A DNA stretch of 64,000 bases, taken from NCBI GenBank assembly GCA_008477525.1, contig SPDT01000008.1:124001-188000 (forward strand), in the 5' to 3' direction. The DNA is from Hypomyces perniciosus. Its lineage: Eukaryota; Ascomycota; Sordariomycetes; Hypocreales; Hypocreaceae. Position 1 is the stretch's first letter, and each line of letters begins with the position of its first letter. The notes under the pieces are model-generated. The model ran no database searches. It saw only the letters and a list, made by a program, of their open reading frames with translations, and was not told the origin of the DNA. The position numbers and the translations under genes are program-made. This document shows, one piece after another, positions 1 to 14,131 of the stretch.

Positions 1-979
1 TAATAGAATTATAGGCTGGCCTTACCCAGTCTCTATATAAATATAAGACAATTAGCTGAGGGAAACAGCCTAAAACCCCTTCTGCAACCATTTAATATAA
101 ATTAGTACAATACTTAACTCCGAAAACGCAGGTTATCTAGTTGCAATTTCCGAAAAGATATCAGGATTAGTTAACCTGGGTATAACGCGTTAAAATATAA
201 TAAAAAAGCGGAACCTTAAGAAACTACTAGTTAATAATACCTGCTAATCAAGAGCTGAAATCCTAAGGAAAATTACTGAAAGACTAGTCGCTACAGCAAA
301 AGCAAATATACAGGTAAAACAGTCAGCATTATATAACCCAAGCCCCCCTAAACTATTAACATACTATTACAACCCCTATTTCACTTACCAGCAAGTAGGT
401 TAACAGGTAGAACAGCTATAGGGGGCCAATAAAGGATATATTAATTATTTAATCTCCTAGTATAAAGACTTTATTTTAGTTTTGCTAATATTCCTGGCTA
501 GGTTTTTTTTAACTCTAGATAAAAGCACTATTTTTACTGCTCTTATAATCTCCAGTATATAGGCTATCTTCACCTATATTAAAAATATTCAAAGAAGATA
601 TAAAAACAACAATAACCTAATATCTCGCAACTAGCATTAACGCGGGAAGCTATCCTTAAAAGACCAGCTAATTTCTTTATCCCAGACAGATAAACATAAC
701 CCTTTTTCTTTGCGATAGAACTCCTTATATTAGCAGAATATATCGCTACAGCTCTATTATTAAAGGAATATATCCCTTTTTTAGCTAAAAGAAGAATACT
801 CCTTTAAGGGCCAGTTATCCGAGTCGGATAACTTTAATTTACAGGAGAAAAGGTATTCTTTTATTAAAGACCTATTTAATCGAGACTCCGATAACTTACT
901 TTAATTTAAAGTAAAAGAGTTTAAATTAAACCGATAACCTCCTTTTACTAGGATACTAGATGCAACTCTATCCTTAACC
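1..979. other. AT-rich retroelement sequence upstream of Gypsy-C gag
   Basis: No intact gene is present. The stretch is RIP-degraded, very TA-rich and littered with stops in all frames. It leads directly into the gag-like frame of the Ty3 element that follows, so it is probably that element's 5' internal region. The 5' LTR and primer-binding site could not be recognised and may lie left of the window. Confidence 0.35.
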
Positions 980-3900
980 CTTTAACTTAAAAAATCATTT
1001 AATTATACACTTAACCTAATATTAATAACATCTATATCTATTATAATAGAATTTAGGGAAAGATTAGGCTTTTTAGCAGAGAAGGGGAAATCACTATTTT
1101 AAAAATTCCTCTTCTTTATTTAAGCCTTTAAGAATATCTAGGGCGTAAAGCTATTAATAGGGATTAACTTTATAAGCAAATTTAATAGTAAGAATATATC
1201 TTAGTTTTTAAAAAACTATAAGCAAGAAATAGAAGATTAGGGAATTTTAATTAAAGACTAGGGGAGGTACCTAGAACTATTTATAAAAGTAAAGGAATAG
1301 AAGATAGTTTAGATTTTTATCGAGGAAAGTATTAGCTGGGATAAAATAAAGAAAGAACTTTTATAATACTATAAGCAATAAAATAAAGATTAATCGGAAT
1401 TATATACAGTATAACTCCGAAACCTTTATTGCCATAAACCTATAGGAATACAGTCTATAATAGATTAGTTACTTTAATACCGATATCTCTGTTAAAAGCT
1501 TAATAAGAAAAATTAAAGGATAGCGATACTGTATTCCTATAATATCGCGAAAGTAATGCTACTGGAGCTGCTCTGGCTGATAATAGCTTTTAAAGGGATT
1601 AAGGAAATTAACAATTTCAAGGATCTAGTGTATACTGAGGTCTAGACGCTTTTTTATAATAGAATACTAGCAGAGCTCAACATTTAAAGAGCCCGTTCTC
1701 GGGAGTTTAATAAAAGACTATTTAAGATTAAGGATTTATTAGATTTATTTAAGTTAAAGTTAAGCCTAAAGACAAGAAAGCGAAAAGAAAAATAGCCTAA
1801 ACCCGCGGAACTAACTATAACTTTACAGCTTAAAGATTAAATAAATGCTTTATTTAAAAAATTCAATAAGCTAGCGATTCAGCTCTTTTAGTAAAAGGAA
1901 ACAGCAATTAACCTAAAAGAAAAAGAATATTATCGTATTACTACTAATAGCAATAAACTTAAACAAGGACCTTTTATTTTAATAATCGCTATCAATAATA
2001 TTAATATAATAGACCCTCTATATAATAATATACCAAACACCTTCCTTATTAACTACTTAAAGGCAATTACTAATACTAAATACTGCTAGTATTATAAAGA
2101 TAAAGACTATTTTCCCTGGAACTGCGCTAAGTTAGCCTATAATAAAGGCTATAGGTTTATAATATATAACCTAGCAGTAAAAATAGCTTAAGTAGGCCTG
2201 CAGAAAACCCTAGTCCCGCCTTAACTTATTATATCAGTTATAACTATCAGGACCTATATATAAAAAATACTAGCGCTTTAGGTAGAATCATTTAGAGCTT
2301 AGAATAAGGTTTCCCTAAGCTTATTACTTGCGAAAAAAATAAAACCTGGCTTCTTTAACTAGGAACCGACTACCTATAAGCTAAACTCCTTAGCACTATC
2401 TATAACAAAGTAGTATATAGGGAGATATTTAAAATCCAGGTACTATAAAGGTTAGATATAATTCCTGTAAAAAGATTAATGACAAATAGTATACGCTTTG
2501 CAGGCAAAGATTAAATAATTGCTAAAAAAAGGAATAATATATAAGCAGAAAGGGTTAAGAATTTTTCTATAAACCTAGCTAAGACAGCCTCCCCAGAAAA
2601 ACCCTTAAATAAATATAACCAAGCCAGCTTAACCAAGGAATTATTTAATTAGACTCTCCTCGCTAACCCTATAACTAGTAGGGGACAATAGCGTATTCGC
2701 ATAATTAACAAGGTAGACGAGTAAGCTAAGGAAAAGCCATTACTGCCCTAGGTAGAAAAACTAATTAAGAAAAAGTAACTGCATTTAAACCCTATACCTG
2801 TAACCTTAAAGGCTACGCTATCTAGACCGCAATACAATAAGGAAGGCAGAACTAAAGGTACTGAGAATAGGGAGGAATTACTAGGAGTAAAGTAAGCCAA
2901 GATAATAATCCAAGCAGCAATTCTAGATAACGCGATTAAGTTTAAGACTAGTACTTTTTTAAATGCTATTCTAGAACTCGCGAACGCTTTAAGAGTAGAC
3001 TTAATTGCAAAATTATAAAGGATTGCCAAAATACAGTTTTATAGGAAAACTAACTCGACTATCTTTAAATATACCTTACATCAAATAACATCTATCTCTA
3101 TATACAAATATCCTTTAAAAAAAGAACTGTTAAGAAGACTAGATGCAATAGCTGCATATATAGAACCGACTATATAAGTTATTCAGTTGCTATAAGACTA
3201 ACCTCCTGAAACCATAACCTTGCGACCCCTATTGGCAGAGGGATTACTAAATAAAGAGTTATTTAATCTTAAGGACCTAAACCTATTACTACCCTTAACA
3301 ATATACTTTCATAAGCCAGAGTAACTATATATGGCCATTAACTATAAAGCAAATCAGTTATAAAAGTCTATAACCTGGATTTATATAGTTTAAATAGGAA
3401 AGATCCTCCGCCACTTACAGGACCTATTATAGATACAGGTATATTTAAAAGAGCCCGACAGTATATTTATTAAAGCACTTATAGACTTAAAGTTAAAGGG
3501 AAATATTATTTCCTATTAGCTAGCTATAAAATATAGTATAACGATATACTTTTATAAAGCAGTTAGCACTGCATTTAATAATAGGCAAGTAAATATATAT
3601 AGCGAAACTGTTATTTGGGTATATATAGGCAATGCCTGGATAGTAGCCAGATTTTATATTGCACTTAATAACATCTTAATGCCCTTTATCCTTAGGATAC
3701 TATTTATTTAGGCCGCGCAGCTAATATTTAATTATATATTAAAGAATAGGGATTTATATATAAAATACAAAATAAGGAATATTTAAGTTATTACCTTAGC
3801 TGCTAAAGCTATTTATTAGGAATATAAAACAGAGGCGTTATATAACTTAGGGCTAAAATAAATATTAACTTTATATCTAAGTATAAAGTTAATAAGGCGG

Positions 3901-6900
3901 AAAAAAGCTTAGAAAACCTTTACTTTACTTTTAGGGAAAAGGTTTTATATAGACTATTAGAGTAAGCTGGGGAGGACTTAATTTGGCTACTATTAGCTAA
4001 TAAGTTGAAAGATTAAATAAAAGTAATAAAAAAAGCAGTAAAGGAATTTAAAGGAGTAAAGGAATAAAAGAAAAGGTCTTAAAAAAGAGCGCAGAAGCGC
4101 AAGTAGATTAAAACTAATACTATATATAAAAAGAAAAGCATAAAAATCCATCCAGTAAATAATACCCCATTTAACAGTTTTATTCCTATTAAGAGTCTTT
4201 ATTAAAAATAAAAGAAATAGGATAAAGTTAAACATAATTTAAACCCTAATACCCTATTTGCCGAATATATTATGCTAAAGTTCTTACTGATTAAAGCTGG
4301 GTTAAGAGTTACACTAGACTGCTTAGCAGCAATCTTAAAGACAGTAGAAAGGAAACTGACAATATAAGAAACCGCGATCTTAATGTAAATCCTGAAAAAT
4401 AGGGAAATAGCACTTTCCTAGGATTTTATAGAATATAGAAAGCTGGACCTTAAGATTGCCTTATTATAGACTATTTATATAGTAAAGTATAACGCTTGGC
4501 AGAGCGGTAGTATTTTAATCCTTAAAGGTATAGAGAAGAAAGTAATTAACCTGCTATAAGTATACATTAAAAAAGGTCTTTTAAAGGAAGGCTATAGGCT
4601 ATATAAAAACCTATTTTTCCTAGTGCAGAAGAAAGACGGCGGCCTTCGCCTTATCAACTCTATTATACAGATAAATAAAGTAACTATTAAGGACGCCTTT
4701 ATTCCCTTAAGCGCAGACTAATTCAGTAAAGACTTTGCAGGTTATATAATACTATTATTACTAGACTTTTTTTTAGGCTATAATTAAATCCCTTTTAACA
4801 AGAAAAGCCAAGATATAACTATATTTACAAGCCCTATTAGCCTCTTAAGATACTGCACTCTTCTAAGAGGCGCTATAAACTTAATAGCGCAATTTTAATA
4901 TATTATTCTTTAAATACTATTTAATTTTATACCTACAGTTTACTGACTATTCTTAAACGATATTGCAGTATAAGGTTCGAAGTCTATATATAGCGGTAAA
5001 GAAGCAATACTTAAGGTTCAATGCTACGTTTTAGAGTATCTGCAAAACCTAGATAAGACTTTAGTAAATATTAAACTATTGGGATATATAATTTCAGCAG
5101 TAAAATCAGTCTTTTATTAGGAATCCGCCGAGTTAGTAGAGTATTTATGCAGAATAGAAAAGCGTTAACTGGCTATAGGCAAAATTATTAAAATTAAAAA
5201 ATAAAAGAACTATAAGACTATTAATAAAGTTTAATCTTTCTTTAGTCTAGTTAGCTACTATAGATACTGGATTGAATATTTTATATAGATTACTAAGCCC
5301 TTAATAACCCTATTAAAGAAAGATGCCCTTTAAAAGTAGACTAAAGAATAATAGCGAGCTATAGATAAACTTAAAAAGCTTATTACTTTTACCCTAATAC
5401 TAGTAACATTAAATGTAAGTAAAGGATATAGGGAAGTAATCCTTATAGTTAACGCCAGTATAGTAGGCTAAAGGGCTGTTTTAATATAGATTATAAAAGG
5501 GAAAAGACAATTAATCTAATATAAAAGTAGATATTAGCTTCTATTGGAAATAAAATATAACGCTATAAAGAAAGAATATAAAGCCTTACTTTAAGCCTTT
5601 AAAAGGCTATATACTTATATTTACAGGCTTCTATTTACACTAGAAACGGACGCTAAGGTAGTTATTAATTAAATAAATGGTAGAATTAATAATATCCCTG
5701 GCGGGTATATAACCTAATAGATTAGTTATATCCTTCTTTTTAACTTTACTGTTAAGTATATCTTTAAGAAAGAAAATGTTATAGTGGATACTTTATCCTA
5801 TAAACCAGTAACTGCTATAAATAAGGCTAAAGCTGAGAAAGAAAAGGATTTAAAAGATTTTATAGATATATACTTAGGCATAATTTCGTTTATACTATTA
5901 AGGGAGGAATATAGCAAGGAGTTTTAATAAATTGCGCAGTACTTTGAAACGATATAGAGACTATTTAATCTTTTAGCTGCAGACTTTTAGTAATTTAGGA
6001 ATAAAGTAAAAAGGTTTATTGTAAAAGACAGGAAATTATAGGCAAGACTAATAAAATACTGCCGCTAACCTGTATTTATCCTTAATAGCCTAACCTTAAG
6101 GAAAACAGTTATCTAGCAGTACTATATTAAAATAGGCTATAAAGGCTAAAAAGTAATTTTCCAGTTCCTGAAGGAAAGATACTAGTGGCTGCAGATATAG
6201 AATAATATATACAAGGCAGTTATATTATGCCCCTAGTATTAAAGCTTTAATCTATACTACGTTAAGGAGCCAGCTATTATAATAGAATTAACTAGGCCTA
6301 TAAAGAAGGTCTATTTTGATATTTAATATATCCTAAGTAACTATAAATATATTTACCTATTTAAAGGAAGATATAACTTTTATAAATAAATAAAAGTAAA
6401 ACCTATACCTACTTTATTATTAGCAGTAATAATAAAGTTTATATTTAAATAAATATATTAATTTAATATAATAATTTAGGCTATGATAAATAAAGGACTG
6501 GAAATAAAAAAAATACTCTTAAAGGTATTAATTAATTTAAAAGTTAAGATTATTTAGATATCGGTATATAACCTTAAAGCTAATACTGCAGTAAAGGTCA
6601 GCTATTAAAGCTTAATATTAGCACTAGCAAAAATAGCCGGGCTTAATAAAAAGTAGTTCTGGAATTTAGATAAAGCAATTATAGCTAATAGATATATAGT
6701 AAAAAGCTCGATAGGGTATACTGCATTTTACCTATTATTTAACTAGGAACTAATTTTTCCCTTAAAGGTAAACCTACCTACTTAGCAGCTAATTAACTGG
6801 GATAAAGTCTATATAATAAAAGATTAATTAATGGCGTATATCTGTATACTTAAAAGAAAAGAAGGAGATATTAAGATAGTTTAGGAGAGAGTAATTGCGT

Positions 6901-7590
6901 TTCGCTAAATATTGGCTAAAAGGATAAATGCTAATAATTAGTATTTACTACAGAAAGCGGCTAAACTACTCCTCCCTAGTAACTTTATCTTGCTTTATAA
7001 TATAAAGCGCTAAAGGGACCTTTTAAAAGATGCAAAACTAAGGATATATTAGCTAGGCCTATTTAAGATTAAGTTTTAAGTGGATATAATAAGAGTATAT
7101 AAACTAAAAATATTAAATAGGGTTCTATTTAATAAAATTTATTTAAGCGAATATTTAAAGAAGTTTATAAAAGATAAATTCAGCTAATAGGTAGTTAAAG
7201 ATAATAAAGAAACTTTTATAGATTAGGATTTAGAGGTAGATAAAGACTTATTTAAAGATAAAGCAGTTAATAGAGTAATAATTAACGTTATTAATAACCA
7301 AGAACTTAAAAAGCTTTACAGTAACTCTTTAGCTATTAAAGGAACGCATAGTTAATAAGATTAAATAGTCTAGCCGAGAACTAAGGTATATACTTATAAG
7401 TTAAAGGAAGAAAAAATATTTTGACTAAAACGTAGTCCTTTATAATACTTTAAGGTGGCTATTCCTGGAATAAACCAGATAAGTTAGGATAACTACCTTT
7501 ATATAAAGGATATATAAAGGAGGATAAGCAGTAACGTTTTTAAAAAATAGCTGCTGGGTACTGTTTTTAAAGGGGAGGAGATAGCCGCCA
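980..7590 (+). pseudogene. Gypsy-C: RIP-inactivated Ty3/gypsy gag-pol
   Basis: This is a dead gag-pol frame on the plus strand, read through many in-frame TAA/TAG. In order: a gag region ending in a CCHC-like zinc knuckle near 2,083-2,135 (mutated, still reading KDKDYF..NCAKL); a retropepsin-like segment near 3,440-3,900 (ALIDLKLKGNIIS where DTGAE is expected); a reverse transcriptase around 4,600-5,300 with LVQKKDGGLRLINS; an RNase H around 5,400-5,830 (LFTLETDAKVVIN); and an integrase around 6,060-7,170 with an IGYTAFYLLF segment and a C-terminal LSEYLKKF. The domain order PR-RT-RH-IN is that of Ty3/gypsy. No chromodomain was seen after the integrase, unlike Gypsy-A. The element cannot make protein. 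Family assignment is secure; exact ends are not. Confidence 0.85.
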
Positions 7591-10500
7591 ATTAAAGTCT
7601 ACTACCCTGCCTATAAAAAATATAACCTAGGTATACTATAAGGAAAAGAACTATAAAATTAAATAATTTATTAACTATATTTCCCTATTAACTGCTTATT
7701 TTTTAATAGTAAAAGCTAAGATAAACTTTTAAACCTGCCGAATTGCCTAACTCTTTGCCTTTTTGTTTCCTTTAAAATAAGGAAAGTCTTTTATAAAATA
7801 AAGGGCTATTAAGGGATTAAAATAGCTAGAGACTACTAGCCTAATAAAAGTAAGTATTTAATCCTTTTTAAGGAAAGTAATAGCTATATTTTAGTTACTT
7901 TATTAAGGCTAGTAACTAGGAAGATATCGCTAAATATAAAAAAAGGCCCTAGACTAAAGGCAATTTAAACAGTCCCTTTATTAAAAACCTAGGATAGAGA
8001 TATAGTTGTAAAAAGGGAATAAGATATATTTTTTGGCAGTTGTAACAGTAATAGACTAAGTCTAAAGGCACCCCTAATAGAACTAAGGATTGCGCTGTCT
8101 ATAAAATAATATAAATAAGGCCTTAATACACTCTATCCGCTTAAAAAGAGTATAAAAGAACTACCTATAAATATGCGAAATCTCTGCCGGAATATAGATA
8201 GGCTTGAGAAGCTTTCCTTTAATAGCGCGTATAATGTTCTAAAGATATAACTGAGAGCCTTTAAAAGTATAGCGCTAAAAATATTCCTTAAGGGTATAAC
8301 TTTTTATAAATAATAAAAGCAATAAAGATAATGCAAATAAAGGGGAAAAAGCAATTGTTAAATAAATTGGCAAGTTTAACCGACTAATATTAACACTATC
8401 TATAATCTAAATAATAAAATACTTTTAGACTTAAATAAAGTTAGAATAAAGACGCCGATTAAATAATACCTATTTACTAAAGCTTTATCCGGGGTAGACG
8501 GCTAAGTAGAGAGATAAAGTTAGGTTTAACTTTTTTAGGATAAAGAAATCTCGCTGGAGGTTTTCTTGCCTGTAATAGGTATATCGATAAAGTCGGCTAT
8601 ATTAAGCAACTAATAGCGGGCTTTTTTAGCAGGATCCTCTATAATTAAATGATAGCTAAAGAAGGATTGGGAGGAAGAGAAAAGAGAGAGAGAGAAAGGA
8701 AAATAAAAAAATAAGTAAATTATAGAGGCTACTTTAAAGGAATAGTAATTCATATATAATAAAGAAACTACCCTATACACCGAACTGTATACCTATACCT
8801 ATAAAAAGATAAAAATAATATTATACTTTACCTTTCTTTTTCTCTCTATCCACTTAAATATAATCCTATTTTACTATAATTAAAATATTACCTTTACTTT
8901 AAATCTTACTTTAAAACCATTTAATTATACCCTTTTTCTTTCTCCACTATAATATCCTATTTAAAGAAAGACCTTTACCCTCTTACTTTATTTTTTTAGC
9001 CTATAAAAGATAAACTAAAAACTCTACTCCCCTGCTATATTAGCTAAATATCCCTAAGCCGCGCTAGGAACTTCTTTAAGCTAAATAAATAAAACCTTAC
9101 TATTAGTCCTATTATAAGTCAATATAGCTATTAACTATTATAGATTTACCTTTAATTTAACTAGTATATTACCAGCTACCTATAACTACCAGTTAAAATA
9201 ATAATTACTTTAAGCTATATTTACTATAAGAATCTTACACTAATACTTAACTTTAAAGTAAATAAATAGCGCTTTTATATTAAAAATATTTATAACTTTT
9301 TATATAACTTTTCCTATAAAAGATAGGCGTTAAACTTTACTTTAAAGGCAATACTTTATATAGTAATAAAAGGATTAGCAACTATTAAAGCGGCCTAAGT
9401 TAAGATAATAATACTTATAGACGCTTTTAAGGGTACCTTTACCTTTAATTAAATAATACTTTAAGCTTTCAGTATTCCTAATAAACTATAAAACTTCTAA
9501 CACTTTACTAAAAGACAATAAATTCTTATAGGGTTAATCTATTTCCCTAAATACTAATGTACTTACATTTTTAATAAATGCAGGTACTTTTATTACTTTA
9601 ACTCTTATAAATATAACCGCAAGCGCTAAGCGCAGCAGTTCTTTAATTTATAGGCTTATATAGTTAAGAAAGCCGGATTTCCCTATTTATTTAGCTTTTA
9701 CATAGTCTTATATATAGAATAACCTAGAGTTAATAAATATGGCTATTTAAGTTTATTTTAGATCCAGTAAACGCTCTGTAGACTTATTAGCGTTAAATTA
9801 AGTTAACTAGCAGGACCTTTAAGCGGGATCCCTGTCTCCTTTAGCCTTAGAAAGCATAGAATAATTAACCTGGAGGGATTTGAACTTCTACTCTAGGATT
9901 AATGCTAATACCTATACCCTAGGTATTCAGCTAAAAGCTATATAGATATTATTTAGGTTTTATACTAATCCTTAACAGTAAATAAACTTACTATTATAAA
10001 TTCTAGGATAAATATTAAAGATATCCTACCTTTTTTAATTAAGTACCATTTAATCGAGTTAAATTAAAGCTAATAGGCTCCTCTTAGAATAACTTATAAA
10101 AGGAATATAATAAAGATTAATAGTTAATGCCTAGCTGACCTAAGAGTATTAATAAATGACCTTATAAAAGAGAATAGGTTAATCTATTATAATAATAGTC
10201 TTTCTCGACAATTAGTTACCTTTTTACCTTTAGGCATTTAAAGAAGATTTTAATAACAGCAGCCAGCACCTAAAATATAACTTCTTACATTAACAATACC
10301 TGCACCCTTGGCTATACAGCTAAGCCAGTTACAGTAAAGGAAAAGAAAAGTATTCTCCCCTGCTCTATAAATAGTATTAGTAGCGAAGAAATAAAATAAT
10401 ACTGCTAGCCCGGCAATATAAGCGGCGTCTCTTGCAAAAACAGTAATAGGGCTAGCGACTAGGAGTAAATCGATGCGTTTCTCGGTAATGCTATAACCTA

Positions 10501-11220
10501 TAGGACCCCCGCTAACTGTGCTAGCTGTTGTTAATAATGCTGAAACCTTAAACGCGGAGTTGGTTTCCTTTAAAGAAAGTAATAGCTTTTCTGACGCGTT
10601 AAAGGATAACTAAAACTTAAAGGATAAAAGAGTTTTAGGAGTTACTACTAAACCTAATTGGCGAGTAACTAAAAATAATAAAAAGGTTCTTTTAAAACTA
10701 GGTAAAGGAGGGTAAGCTATAATAGTGGCCTTTACAGCAATAATAGGGAAAACTATACTTTAATATTCTTAAGTCTAGCGAATTATAGCCTTAAATATAT
10801 ACTGCAGCTTAACCCCACCTAAGCTAATAGATAAATCGGCTTAAGACAATATCCAAGAACGAGTTTATGCACTTATATAAATAATAGGATAACTGATATA
10901 AGATAAGCGGATAGCAGCTTAAAATGCCTGGCGATAAAGAGATTAATAAAAGGGGACTATTTAATTATAACAATTCTGACAGGAAGGGAATAATTTAATA
11001 TAGATTAGATAAAGAGGAATTAGTGATATAAACGGCAGTAGTTCTGCTTTTGATTTTCTTTCCCTTTTTTTTTTCTTTCTTTTAATAATACTCTTTCCGC
11101 TACTTTCCTATATTGTTTATATTTTCCTTAAATATTATTATACTAGTATTAGGGGGATTGATAAGAAAAGCGTTTTGTTGAGATTCGCTATTTTTATTCG
11201 CGAATGCTTATAGGGAGGGT
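7591..11220. other. 3.6-kb unassigned RIP-degraded stretch between Gypsy-C pol and LTR-Y1
   Basis: No intact reading frame and no domain I can name. A purine-rich AAAGGGGAGGAGATAG lies at about 7,569-7,584. A GA-rich tract lies at 8,660-8,705 and a pyrimidine-rich tract at 11,045-11,085. GC content is somewhat higher around 10,250-10,600. The stretch ends in AGGGAGGG (about 11,212-11,219) directly before an LTR, which looks like a polypurine tract. It may therefore be the long 3' internal part of Gypsy-C or of another LTR element. Confidence 0.4.
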
Positions 11221-11627
11221 TTTGTTAGGGGTAACTAATATACTTAACGCACTAGCATTTTTTCTTATTAGTTTACCTAAAAAAGGTTAGCTGCTTATTT
11301 AAGCAGCTACTGGATTAAGAAAGTATAGGAGTATAAAGATATATAGATAGACCTAGTTTAATAAACAATAACCTTCTCCCCCCTTTAATATATAACCCCA
11401 CTTATAAGAATATAGTCATTGAGGTATATAAAGGTAACTGTTGGTTGCTTTTGGCTGCCGGCATTATAATTAAATGATCCGCAGTATCTTTTTAGCCCCT
11501 ATATTACTTAATCGCCGCTTCGTGGTTCTATTAGGAGCGCGGTTCCCGCGCTCGATACCAGTCATTATGTATGGGTGTATATATATATTGTGTATATGTT
11601 TTAGAGTGCCAATTCCCCCTTAACAAA
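11221..11627 (+). repeat. LTR-Y copy 1
   Basis: About 405 bp, alignable along its length with 26,698-27,106 (inverted) and 61,501-61,906. It starts TTTGTTAGGGGTAAC and ends CCCCCTTAACAAA, the mutated forms of TTTGTCGGGGG...CCCCCTCGACAAA. It is preceded by a purine tract. Its flanks (GGGT left, ATAT right) are not a target duplication, unlike the other two copies. This suits a 3' LTR of a longer element whose 5' LTR lies outside the window. Confidence 0.75.
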
Positions 11628-14131
11628 ATATACTTGATACTAATATAGTTAACTTAAATATTACAGTAGCTAAAGTAAAGTATAGGTATAACTTTTTATT
11701 TCTTCAATATAAACCTTTATCTCTTTATACTACTCCTATACTTAAATGCTATATCTTAAATAGCCTAATATCTTTTTTCCTATTCCTAGATATATATAAT
11801 AAAGTATATACTGCAATAAAGAGAAAAAGACTAATATATAACCCCCTATTACTATACTTTAACTTAGAATACTTTTAGTATTTATAATCCAGGTATTTTA
11901 ACTTTAAGGCGCTAAAGGCGTTAATTAAAAACGCTAGGAATATAAAGATAAAAGGAATAAAGTATATAGACTGCAAGTTTTGCACTTTAATATATATATT
12001 ACAGGTTATAATATATAAATTATTTAATAGATAAACATTAAAACCTTTTTTTAAGGTTTACTGGGATCTTTAAAATTATCTGTAAGGATATAATAGGGAT
12101 AATTAGGTTTTAATACTTAAAGATAAATATACTATATAGTTATATATATACTCTTTATTAAATAAAAAACGTAATAATATATTTAATACTCTTTTTAACT
12201 TTATAAATATAGTTAAAATATAATATAATATCTTTATATATTATATTGAATAAAATAATAAGAAAGCTGTAATAGCAATTAAAGGCCTAATGCGCTACTA
12301 TCTTTAAGCAGATAAAGAAAGAATTATCCTTAAGCTTTCCCTTTCCTATACCTATATCCTAAATAGTATATAAAAGCGCGCAGGTTAAAAAGTAATAATT
12401 AAATTGATTAAAATGGTTAATTATATTAATTTTCTAGATAACCTATAGCTTAAAAGCGCTAAAGTAGTAATATTCTTTATTAATATAACCGTTTTATTTG
12501 CGCTAAAAATAATATTACTAATTAATAAAATAAAGTAATAGTTTTGCGACTTTACGCCCTTTCCTATAAAGGAGCTTTCCGCGGACCTATAGCTAAATTA
12601 AAATAGGATCTATACCTTTAGCTGCTGCGCTTATATATTTAATAAAGACTATAAAGCTAGCTAAAATAACAGAGAATTTAAGACTAAGCCTAAAGGCCTA
12701 ATTAAATACTTTATTAAATATACTGCAAATAATATATATTGCATTTAATTACCCTGTTTAATAAAGGTAATTATTATAAAGAATATACAATTTAATAAAA
12801 ATACTTTCTTTAACAGTAAAAAGGAGATTACAGATAAGTTTACTATAGTCTAATTAAATAAACTGTTTAAAAAGGTTAAAGAAAAGGAATTAAAGTTTAT
12901 ACTTTTTCTAATATATATTTCTGCAGTAAAAAATACTTTTTTAGGTAATAAGGAAGTAGAGAGTTTACTTTTAAGGGTAAATAAACTTTAAAGTATTAAA
13001 ATTAGCTTAATAACTGTTTAAGCTAAGCCACTAATATACCTAGAAATATCTCTTAGACTTTAAATACTAAAGGCGACTTTAAAATAGTTAATCTTTAAAA
13101 AAACTAGCGCGCTAATAGGAACTTTAAGCAATACTTTTATAAGTAATTTACCTTTTTCTATTAAAAGGGATAAAGTAAAAGAATAGCTTTATATATTAAG
13201 GGTATATAACCTAATAAAAGAGGAAAGCCTATTAAAGCTAAAAGCAGATTAATATATAAAAGACTCGCTTATTTCTACTTTTATAATAAAAAAGTAAACC
13301 TTTAAAGTAATACTAGCTAGTAATCCCTTAAGTGGCAGAGCAGTAATTAATACTTATAAAAGTTTAAGGCTTTAAAGGAAATAACCTATAAAAAAAGCTA
13401 ATAAATATCTTGTAATATATAAAACTAAAACATATACTTTAAATACTACTTTTAAGAATAATAAGCCTAGTATATACTTAATAATTACTAGGCTCTTTAA
13501 TTTAATGCTATATTAACTACTATTTAATTAATAAAAGCTAATAAATAATAATTTAAAGAGCGCGGAAATAGTATTTACTGTTTTTAATATAATAATAGAC
13601 TATAAATCTTCTTTTTAGAAAAGTATAGCTTTTAATAAATTAACTATTTACTGGAAGGATTTAACAAAACCACTAAAAGACTAAAAGGAGTTTATAAAAT
13701 ATTTATTTAAGGATAAGTGTAAGTAAATTGCGCGCGATAAGATTAATTCTTTATATATAAAAGGGACCTAGTAAAAAATACTATACTTAAAGGTAATAAT
13801 AAAGCTACTATTAATATATTAGGTTTTTATTTATAAATTTAACTAAAGCAGAAATCTAGAATACTATAAAGCTTATTTTATAGTCTATAGGGATTTATAA
13901 AAGCACTTTATTATAAAAAGTATATAAATAGCTATATTAGTAGTATATTTTTTTTATATATTTATTGCTTTTATAGTAAGATTTAACTTTAAATTAAAGC
14001 AGTATAATATTAAGAATACTTTTCTTAATACTTTAAGGGATAAAAACTTAAAATTAGTTATATATAAGCTTTTTAAGGGTTTTAAGCAGCTAAATGTGTA
14101 TTTAAAGTTTACTAAAGCCTTATATAGGCTA
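11628..14131 (+). pseudogene. Copia-A fragment 1: GAG-pre-integrase, integrase and start of RT
   Basis: RIP-killed Ty1/copia polyprotein on the plus strand. A CxxC remnant (CKFC, near 11,970) marks the pre-integrase zinc region. The integrase core follows, with YNGDRYVLILTDKYTR in unmutated form near 12,090-12,140 and the copia signature SYTYIPNSIQERAG near 12,345-12,385. The RT starts near 13,985 with a mutated QLDVKTAFLN motif and breaks off in KALYRL at the duplicated target GGCTA (14,127-14,131). The next residues resume at 21,585 after removal of Gypsy-A1. Gag and protease are missing and probably lie left of the LTR-Y/Gypsy-C insertion. Confidence 0.85.

Noticed and set aside
2748..3029. 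93-codon minus-strand open frame
   Set aside because: Antisense to the Gypsy-C gag/protease region. RIP removes stops on one strand pattern and can open long antisense frames.
3993..4235. 80-codon minus-strand frame rich in Phe/Leu
   Set aside because: A by-product of AT-rich, RIP-mutated DNA antisense to Gypsy-C pol; not a membrane protein.
9866..9960. tRNA gene on the minus strand
   Set aside because: The B-box-like word is present, but the T stem does not pair and no cloverleaf with a 7-nt anticodon loop can be drawn.
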